A DNA stretch of 10,544 bases, taken from assembly GCA_958448375.1 (NCBI GenBank), contig CAUDDU010000014.1:1-10544 (forward strand), written 5' to 3'. How positions within the stretch are numbered: position 1 is the first letter of the stretch; each line of letters begins with the position of its first letter. This DNA is from an uncultured Collinsella sp. (lineage in GTDB: Bacteria > Actinomycetota > Coriobacteriia > Coriobacteriales > Coriobacteriaceae). The notes below the pieces were generated by a model. That model made no database searches. It saw only the letters and a list, made by a program, of their open reading frames with translations, and had not been told where the DNA came from. The position numbers were made by a program, and so were the translations under genes. Positions 5,618 through 10,544 of the stretch are shown here, piece by piece.

Positions 5618-6400
5618 ATGGAACCGCGATTCTTTGACACGCATTGTCACCTTGATTTGATGCTCAGCCCCGATGCTACGGCCAATGAGTCGGCGGCATT
5701 GGGTCTGGGGCTCTTTGACTGTGGCATCGACCCATGCGACTTCGAGGCAGCAAAAAAGCGGGCCAGCCGTTACCCAAACATTATCGCGGGCGTCGGCCTC
5801 CATCCCTGGTGGCTCGCCGACGGCCGCTGCGGTCCTGCCGAAGTCAATCTGCTTTGCGAAGTTGCTGCCCAAGGGCGCTACATCGGCGAGGTGGGACTCG
5901 ACTTTTCCACTCGTTTTGCTGGAAGCGAGCCGCTGCAAATACAGGCACTTGACCGGCTCTGCGATACGCTCGTGCAGCATCCTCTTACCGGACGCGTGAT
6001 ATCAATTCATGCCGTTCGTTCGGCAGGAGCCGTACTGGACGTCCTCGAATCGCATGGACTACTCATCCCAAACCCCGACTCCCCCGTTATCATCTTCCAC
6101 TGGTTTAGCGGTACTTCGGACGAACTCGTCCGCGCGCGCGATGCAGGCTGCTATTTTTCCGTCAACGAACGCATGCTCGCGACCAAGCGCGGTCGCGAAT
6201 ACGCACGACAGATCCCACTCGACCGCCTACTGCTCGAGACCGATTCACCAGCCGAACCAAACACAGAAACAAGCGCACAGTCGCTCATCAGATCGCTCGC
6301 ATGGACCTCAGAACGCATCGCCTCACTCAAAAACTGTGGCGCAAAGCACATCGAGTCGGCAGTTTTGGCAAATTCACGCTCTGTTTTTAGCCTTCGCTGA
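5618..6400 (+). CDS. tatD: TatD-family metal-dependent hydrolase
   Basis: A 260-residue TIM-barrel amidohydrolase of the TatD family, which act as metal-dependent 3'-5' nucleases or deoxyribonucleases in DNA repair or quality control. Metal and catalytic motifs are present in order: FDTHCHLD (His9, His11), GLHPWW 60-65, IGEVGLDFS 89-97 (Glu91), ISIHAVR with His131, FHWFSG with His161, and ETDSP with Asp209. It lacks a signal peptide, so it should be cytoplasmic. Start ATG 5618 follows AGGA by 9 nt, a modest binding site, and lies 14 nt after the tcdA stop, so the two are probably cotranscribed. The stop TGA is at 6398-6400, and no separate T-tract terminator follows; the inverted-repeat element beginning at 6406 may serve as the transcript end. 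Exact substrate is not readable from sequence; E. coli paralogues TatD, YcfH and YjjV share these motifs. Confidence 0.92.
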   Translation: MEPRFFDTHCHLDLMLSPDATANESAALGLGLFDCGIDPCDFEAAKKRASRYPNIIAGVGLHPWWLADGRCGPAEVNLLCEVAAQGRYIGEVGLDFSTRFAGSEPLQIQALDRLCDTLVQHPLTGRVISIHAVRSAGAVLDVLESHGLLIPNPDSPVIIFHWFSGTSDELVRARDAGCYFSVNERMLATKRGREYARQIPLDRLLLETDSPAEPNTETSAQSLIRSLAWTSERIASLKNCGAKHIESAVLANSRSVFSLR

Positions 6401-6405
6401 CCCCT

Positions 6406-6439
6406 GTGGTCAAAAAATGTCAAATATGAGTACTGTTAC
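6406..6439 (+). repeat. Left terminal inverted repeat
   Basis: 34-nt left arm, beginning GTGGTCAAAAAATG and ending ACTGTTAC, 5 nt after the tatD stop codon. It pairs with 6602-6635. Confidence 0.85.
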
Positions 6440-6601
6440 CGAAATGGATACATTACTTTGAGCTTTCCGACCACCAGAATGATCTACGATTGTCCATTAA
6501 CTAGCACTTTTACAGTCATTCCTCCTACATTTTCGCAAGTTTAAACCCCTCCAAACGCTTAAATCACGTCTGAAGGGGTCAATTATGCTGCGACTAAATT
6601 A

Positions 6602-6635
6602 GTCACAGTACTCATATTTGGCATTTTTTGACCAC
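6602..6635 (-). repeat. Right terminal inverted repeat
   Basis: 34-nt right arm, GTCACAGTACTCATATTT through TTTGACCAC on the + strand; 32 of 34 bases complement 6406-6439. Confidence 0.85.
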
Positions 6636-6642
6636 CGAGTCA

Positions 6643-6668
6643 CAGGGAGGCACTAATGCAGCTCCCTG
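6643..6668 (-). terminator. Hairpin downstream of frlD, possible operon 3' end
   Basis: CAGGGAG (6643-6649) pairs with CTCCCTG (6662-6668), and inside it GCA (6650-6652) pairs with TGC (6657-6659) across a 2-nt bulge, giving 10 pairs around loop CTAA. It is 12 nt past the frlD stop on the minus strand. No T tract follows, so it may be a transcript-end stabiliser or work with the adjacent inverted-repeat element. Confidence 0.5.
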
Positions 6669-6679
6669 AGCCCGCTCGG

Positions 6680-7543
6680 CTATTCGGAAATCGGCGCCCC
6701 GTGGCCCCAAGAGCCTTCCATGCCGCATACGGTCGAGGCAAACCTGGCCGCGAAGTCAAGCGCCCGCTCAATAGCCTCAGAACCATCCTCACCGCGCTTG
6801 GCGGAATCGAGATAGCACATCAAAAACGAGGTGAGGAACGAGTCGCCCGCCCCCATGGTGTCCTTCATGTCCGTTACCGGTTTAGCCAGCTGGCGGTAAT
6901 AACGCTCGCCGTCGTAAGCAATGCAGCCCTCGGCGCCCGCCGTAGCCGACACAAAACGCGGACCCAGGCCCTTCACCCATGCCAGACGCTCGCGAATCTC
7001 GTCCTCACTCGCGGCATCCGCCGCACTAAAGAAAGCGAAATCGACGTAGGGCGCAATCTGCTCGTAGTACTCGTCGGTGGAGTCGTCCGAAAAGTCAAAA
7101 GAGACCGTGACGCCCGCAGCCTTCAGCTTGGGCAGCTCGCGCTCGGTAAAGCAATAGTTGCCCGAATGAACCACATCGAACTGCTTCATGTACGAAAGGT
7201 CAAAGCGATCGAGGACATAACGCGCATCGCCACGGATACCGCCCTCGTTGGAGCCGAGGAAGACACGGTCACCGTCAACGACGGTCACGCGAGCCGCTCC
7301 GTTCTCGCCAATCATCTGCTCGCACTTGTCAAGCTCGATACCCTCATCCTCGAGGCTTGCAATGACATGCTCGGCAGCGGCGTCATTGCCAAAAATGCCC
7401 ATGTATGCGGAGCGTGCGGCACCGCATTTCTTGGCATAAACGGCGAAGTTCACCGCGTTGCCGCCAGGATACATGGTGTGGATATGCTCGTAGCGATCGA
7501 CGACGTTGTCGCCAAATCCGAGCGCGTTAACGTTAAATGCCAT
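6680..7543 (-). CDS. frlD: Fructoselysine 6-kinase-like PfkB-family sugar kinase
   Basis: A 287-residue ribokinase/PfkB-family kinase. In the frl pathway FrlD uses ATP to phosphorylate the sugar C6 of fructoselysine, giving fructoselysine 6-phosphate for FrlB. Seen motifs: GFGDNVVDRY at the start, substrate-site GGNAVNFAVY 27-36, FDFSDD 149-154 (close to the FDFSDK of E. coli FrlD, from memory), DFAFFSA 168-174, and the anion-hole/catalytic motif DTMGAGDSF 228-236 with Asp234 as the base. Size is a little above E. coli FrlD (about 260). Start ATG 7543 has AAGGAG 8-9 nt upstream; the gene begins 14 nt after the frlB stop, so it is the last gene of the operon. Kinases for fructose-asparagine or other Amadori compounds look alike, so substrate rests on the neighbours frlB and frlC. 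Confidence 0.88.
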   Translation of the reverse strand: MAFNVNALGFGDNVVDRYEHIHTMYPGGNAVNFAVYAKKCGAARSAYMGIFGNDAAAEHVIASLEDEGIELDKCEQMIGENGAARVTVVDGDRVFLGSNEGGIRGDARYVLDRFDLSYMKQFDVVHSGNYCFTERELPKLKAAGVTVSFDFSDDSTDEYYEQIAPYVDFAFFSAADAASEDEIRERLAWVKGLGPRFVSATAGAEGCIAYDGERYYRQLAKPVTDMKDTMGAGDSFLTSFLMCYLDSAKRGEDGSEAIERALDFAARFASTVCGMEGSWGHGAPISE

Positions 7544-7557
7544 GGCCTTTGCTCCTT

Positions 7558-8526
7558 CTAGTACTCGACAACACCCATATAGCGACGGAAATCGGGATCG
7601 TGATCAAACACCTTGCCGCGTGCGGCACGCAGCTCGCAGTTCATGGCGTAGAACAGCACCGGGTCCAGATAGGCACGGACGCTCGCCGGCACGGCTTCCA
7701 TACCGTACTCCTTGGCATCGAGCACCATCAGCGTATCGGTATGCGTCTTAAGGAACGCCAGGGCGCGCTCGTCCATAGCACGGCACTCGCTGGAGCCCAT
7801 CTGCAGGAAGTAAAAAACGCCATCCTGAGTAGCCTCGAAGGGGCCGTGGAAGTACTCGGCAGAGTGGATGTAGCTGCAGTGCTGCCACTGCATCTCCATA
7901 AGAGAGCAGATAGCGAAACCGTAGGTCTGGCTAAAGTTGGGACCGCTGCCCAGAATATAGAAGAACTCGTGCTCCTGGCAAAGCTTGGCAAAGCGATCGC
8001 CCAGCTCGGCATTTACCTTCTCGCGTGCCGGGGGAAGAATCTTATCCATCTCGGCGATACCGGCATACATATCGGCAAGATCGGCGTAACCCTCCTGCTG
8101 ATCGAGCAGCTCTGCCGCAAGCGACAGCGAAATGCCAGCGGGGACCTCGGCCTGCGGCACGCCCTCGCCCCACGGGTAGACCCACGTGGTCCATTTACCG
8201 GTGTCGATCTTAGATCCAGCGTTGTCGGTCTGGGCGATCACCGTAGCGCCGGCAGCAAGGGCAATCTCGCAGCCCTCGACGACCTCAGGGGTGTTGCCAC
8301 TGTGGCTACAAGCGATGACCAGGGACTTCTCGCCCAGACGACGCGGACGCATGATATCGAACTCGCGAGCCGTATAGATATACGAAGTGAAGGTGGTTGC
8401 CTCGCGCTGCAGAAGCTCATGGGCCGGGATCAAATCGATCATGGAGCCACCGCAAGCAATCCAGTAGACGCTGTCGAACTTGCCCTTCTCGGCAATTGCC
8501 TCTTTGATCAGATCGTGTGCGTTCAT
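7558..8526 (-). CDS. frlB: Fructoselysine 6-phosphate deglycase-like SIS protein
   Basis: A 322-residue protein with two sugar isomerase (SIS) domains. FrlB cleaves fructoselysine 6-phosphate into glucose 6-phosphate and lysine. Domain 1 holds ACGGS 24-28 and the phosphate-sugar motif SHSGNTPE 74-81; domain 2 holds LGSGPN 192-197 and HSAEYFHGP 221-229, the GlmS/Frl-type catalytic loop with Glu224. The C-terminus, DHDPDFRRYMGVVEY, closely follows the E. coli FrlB ending as I recall it, which is the best family marker. There is no glutaminase domain, so it is not GlmS. Start ATG 8526 is chosen over the in-frame ATG at 8595 because AAAGGA lies 7 nt upstream and the longer form would run into frlC. 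A 61-nt gap separates it from frlC; frlD follows after 14 nt. FraB-type activity on fructose-asparagine 6-phosphate cannot be excluded. Confidence 0.9.
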   Translation of the reverse strand: MNAHDLIKEAIAEKGKFDSVYWIACGGSMIDLIPAHELLQREATTFTSYIYTAREFDIMRPRRLGEKSLVIACSHSGNTPEVVEGCEIALAAGATVIAQTDNAGSKIDTGKWTTWVYPWGEGVPQAEVPAGISLSLAAELLDQQEGYADLADMYAGIAEMDKILPPAREKVNAELGDRFAKLCQEHEFFYILGSGPNFSQTYGFAICSLMEMQWQHCSYIHSAEYFHGPFEATQDGVFYFLQMGSSECRAMDERALAFLKTHTDTLMVLDAKEYGMEAVPASVRAYLDPVLFYAMNCELRAARGKVFDHDPDFRRYMGVVEY

Positions 8527-8587
8527 ATCCAGTTCCTTTCTTGTTTGGCCGCAATCAATGACGTTGGCTGCGTGGCCGATAGTTGTT

Positions 8588-9439
8588 TTAGTCAATCAGA
8601 TATTTCTCGAATGCGGCCATGTTCTTGGCATCTGCCGCCGCCGGGTCATCGTAGTAACGACCGTCCGTGATTTCCTGGCCCAGTATGCCGTCGAAACCAT
8701 GGGCGTTGAGTGTGGCGACGAAGGCGTCCATATCGTGCTTGCCATCGCCCCACACCAGATGGCCATACGGGTCACCGTCGATAAAGTGCATCTCGTGAAT
8801 TGCCCCATCACCAAAGGCGGCAAACCAGTCCTCGAGCGTCTCGCCTGCAACGCCCATCGCGGTTGTATCAACCATGGGCTGTAAGTACGGGCTCGCGACC
8901 TCGTCAATCATGCGCTTCGCATCGGAAACCGTCGTCACAAGGTTGCTCTCCTCGGGACGCAGGCTTTCCATCGTAAGCACCAGACCGTGCTCGCCGGCAT
9001 ACTCCGCCAGAATGGACAAGTGCTCGCGGCTGCGCTTCCAGGCTTCCTCGCGGTCCTCGTCCCAGTCGCCCCAGCCCGAGTTGATGGACATGCGGTCGCA
9101 CCCAAGTACCTCGGCAAGCTCAATGCCGTGCTTAAAGTACGCCAGGCTGCGCTGTTCATGCAGCGGTTTGCGTGCGCAGTACTGCCAAGGATAGACAACA
9201 TTCTCGGGGCATAGAGTACGATACCTAAGCCCACGGTCTGCAGCCTTTTTCGCCAGGACCTCAGCCTCAAAGTAGCCCGTGTGGTCGAGCGTCACATGCG
9301 GCTCCGCACACCACAGCTCAATGGACTCAAAGCCCAAACGTTGCTGCACATCAAGGAAGTAATCGAGCGACCACATGATGTAGTGGATATTCATGCCCGC
9401 AATCTGTTCGCGGTGCAGCGTCGGTTTGGATTCAGACAT
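8588..9439 (-). CDS. frlC: Fructoselysine 3-epimerase-like sugar isomerase/epimerase
   Basis: A 283-residue AP-endonuclease-2/xylose-isomerase-like TIM barrel. FrlC interconverts psicoselysine and fructoselysine so the former can enter the pathway. Metal-site acidic and His residues typical of the fold are visible: Glu158 in LTMESL, Asp191 in PMVDTT, His218 in MHFID, and Glu256 in LGQEIT; the RPEESN segment after Glu158 parallels the TPYESN of E. coli FrlC. ATG 9439 has a strong AAGGAGG 6 nt upstream. That binding site lies inside the last codons of the upstream amidohydrolase gene, whose TAA ends 1 nt before this start, so the two are almost certainly translationally coupled. Family members include tagatose/psicose epimerases and inosose enzymes; the neighbours frlB and frlD decide the call. 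Confidence 0.85.
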   Translation of the reverse strand: MSESKPTLHREQIAGMNIHYIMWSLDYFLDVQQRLGFESIELWCAEPHVTLDHTGYFEAEVLAKKAADRGLRYRTLCPENVVYPWQYCARKPLHEQRSLAYFKHGIELAEVLGCDRMSINSGWGDWDEDREEAWKRSREHLSILAEYAGEHGLVLTMESLRPEESNLVTTVSDAKRMIDEVASPYLQPMVDTTAMGVAGETLEDWFAAFGDGAIHEMHFIDGDPYGHLVWGDGKHDMDAFVATLNAHGFDGILGQEITDGRYYDDPAAADAKNMAAFEKYLID

Positions 9440-9440
9440 C

Positions 9441-10544
9441 TTATGCCTCCTTATTTCGATCGAACACGATTTGTCCGTCCGACATCGTCATGTCAACCGC
9501 AAGATCGCGTGCGTCGCGATAATCGAGGTCGAACACATCCCGATCGAGCACGCAGATATCGGCAAGCTTGCCAACCTCGAGCGTACCCAGCTCGTCTTCG
9601 CGCATCAGATCGTACGCGCCCCCGGCAGTCCAAGCACGCAAGAGCTCGACAAGCGTCAGCGCGTTGGCCTCATTCACGGGCAGTCCATCGTCGAAGTATC
9701 CGCCGCACGCACTGTAGATTGACTCGCCCAGGCTCGGAATCAGCAGCGGCAAATCCGTACCACAGCACACCGTGCATCCGGAATCTTCCATGCCGCGGCG
9801 ATTCCAGCTGTGCAAAAGTCGCGTCTTGCCAATTTGTCGACGCATCATCGACAGGCAATCCTCGCGCCGGTCCAGCGTCAGAATCTGCGGATAGACCTCG
9901 CAAATTCCACCTAACTTGCCAAACTTGACAAGATCGGTCGGATCAGAGTTCTCGAGATCGGTAATCGCATGGCGGCGAAGCAACCGTCCATGCTCGTCTC
10001 GAGGCAGCGAGGCATAGAGCGCCACGGTGCGACGAACGGCGCCATCGCCCTGGCAATGCAAGGAATATCGGAAGCCGTCAGCATCAATTGCGCGCAGCTC
10101 GTTCTCAATCAGATCCCACTCGGGCTCCTCGACAACCGTCTTGCCGGCAGCGCCCGCATCGGCCGTGTCCTCATAGGGGTCAATCATCTCGGCAAGCCCC
10201 GCCCATACGCCGCGATCGGTCATACGGTTGAAGCCAGAAAAACGAACGAACGGTCCCCGGAAGCGCTCTCGTGCCTCGCGGGCATATGCCAGATTTGCAC
10301 CGGCACCCACCGGCTGCGACATCATAGAGACGCGAACCGTCAGCTCACCAGATTCCTCACGGCGAGCCATTTCGTCGGCAAAACCGTAGTAGTCATCAAA
10401 CGCCATCTCCTTGATGGCGGTAACGCCGCGCTCGTTAAGCATGCTCATGTAGTCCGAATACCCCGCACGTACCTCGGGCAGCGCGAGGAAATCGCTCATC
10501 ATGCGCCAGATCTTCTCGGCATAGCACGCCTGGGGTGTAAAGCC
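9441..10544 (-). CDS. YtcJ-type amidohydrolase (Amidohydro_3), 5' end outside window
   Basis: The frame stays open to the right edge (upstream residues GFTPQACYAEKIWR precede the first ATG at 10502), so the true start and the N-terminal HxH metal motif are outside. The 367 visible residues fit the C-terminal two thirds of a YtcJ-like metal-dependent hydrolase: LHCQGDGAV (in place of the common HAIGDRA), a later His in RRHAITDLENSDP, CCGTDLPL with the final metal Asp, and the closing GTLEVGKLADICVLD characteristic of the superfamily. Its role is not readable; known relatives cleave N-formyl or other amide bonds. As the first visible gene of an Amadori-utilisation operon, 1 nt before frlC, it may deacylate or release a glycated amino acid or dipeptide; this is inference. 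The ATG pair at 10502/10499 should not be taken as the start. Confidence 0.85.
   Translation of the reverse strand, partial: GFTPQACYAEKIWRMMSDFLALPEVRAGYSDYMSMLNERGVTAIKEMAFDDYYGFADEMARREESGELTVRVSMMSQPVGAGANLAYAREARERFRGPFVRFSGFNRMTDRGVWAGLAEMIDPYEDTADAGAAGKTVVEEPEWDLIENELRAIDADGFRYSLHCQGDGAVRRTVALYASLPRDEHGRLLRRHAITDLENSDPTDLVKFGKLGGICEVYPQILTLDRREDCLSMMRRQIGKTRLLHSWNRRGMEDSGCTVCCGTDLPLLIPSLGESIYSACGGYFDDGLPVNEANALTLVELLRAWTAGGAYDLMREDELGTLEVGKLADICVLDRDVFDLDYRDARDLAVDMTMSDGQIVFDRNKEA

Larger units (their letters stand above)
6406..6635. mobile_element. MITE-like element with 34-bp terminal inverted repeats
   Basis: Bases 6406-6439 are the reverse complement of 6602-6635 with 32 of 34 matches; mismatches are at 6420/6621 and 6437/6604. 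The core reads GTGGTCAAAAAATG, then CAAATATGAGTACTGT. The 162-bp interior is clearly AT-richer than the surrounding genes and has no credible reading frame. It contains a smaller hairpin, ACCCCT 6545-6550 with AGGGGT 6574-6579. No clear target-site duplication is visible at the ends. The element lies exactly between two convergent genes (tatD and frlD). It could be a non-autonomous transposon (MITE), a conserved intergenic repeat acting as a two-way terminator, or an invertible segment. The first two are more likely because no promoter or gene faces out of it. Confidence 0.65.

Noticed and set aside
6440..6601. Coding gene inside the inverted-repeat element
   Set aside because: Only short frames without ribosome binding sites; the interior is better read as non-coding.
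6656..7561. 301-codon open frame on the + strand opposite frlD
   Set aside because: Antisense shadow of frlD; begins inside a hairpin and has no recognisable product.
8527..8587. Separate promoter or attenuator between frlC and frlB
   Set aside because: The 61-nt gap shows only 3-4 bp potential stems and no convincing -35/-10 pair; it looks like a simple spacer with the frlB binding site.
8527..8595. N-terminal extension of frlB to an ATG at 8595
   Set aside because: No binding site before 8595, overlap with the frlC stop, and a good AAAGGA site in front of the ATG at 8526.
7537..8670. 377-codon open frame on the + strand opposite frlB
   Set aside because: Antisense shadow of frlB with no binding site and no domain.

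Overview
The window looks like a chromosomal segment of a GC-rich, anaerobic gut actinobacterium of the class Coriobacteriia, most likely Collinsella or a close relative. This rests on overall gene style (GC-rich codons, GGAGG-type ribosome binding sites), on the mix of EttA, SdpI/SdpR, TcdA-TatD and an Amadori-product (frl) gene set, and on an Ala/Pro/Glu-rich protein of the kind common in that group. It is an inference, not a database result. No tRNA, rRNA, CRISPR array or transposase gene was seen.

Layout, left to right. (1) 1-115: the last 37 codons of a + strand gene with a Ser/Thr/Gly/Asn-rich tail, followed by a hairpin. (2) 256-1572: a + strand gene for a 438-residue protein with a winged-helix/LOTUS-like N-terminal domain, a long disordered linker and a conserved-looking C-terminal domain; it ends in a good intrinsic terminator. 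(3) 1620-1786: a gene-free gap between convergent genes, holding a 100-nt in-register palindrome capped by a cUUCGg tetraloop plus a second 12-bp hairpin. (4) 1787-3466 (-): ettA, the ABC-F translation throttle. (5) 3651-4626 (-): a two-gene sdpR-sdpI type operon with overlapping genes, its own promoter, a probable self-operator and a downstream terminator. (6) 4806-6400 (+): tcdA (t6A37 to ct6A37 dehydratase) and a TatD-family hydrolase, 14 nt apart, behind a perfect TATAAT box. (7) 6401-6679: a gap between convergent genes holding a 230-bp AT-richer element bounded by 34-bp near-perfect inverted repeats, then a terminator-like hairpin. (8) 6680-10544 (-): an operon read right to left, amidohydrolase (5' end outside the window), frlC-like epimerase, frlB-like deglycase, frlD-like kinase.

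The right-hand operon is the metabolic centre of the window. FrlD phosphorylates fructoselysine (or a related Amadori compound) on C6, FrlB splits the product to glucose 6-phosphate and the amine or amino acid, and FrlC interconverts the psicose and fructose forms so both can be used. The first gene, a YtcJ-type amidohydrolase, is not part of the classical E. coli frl operon and may release or trim the Amadori substrate. The transporter and regulator are presumably further right. The left half is housekeeping (translation control and tRNA modification) plus a self-regulated membrane protein of the SdpI immunity family without a visible SdpC toxin. The least explained items are the two non-coding elements at 1628-1783 and 6406-6635.
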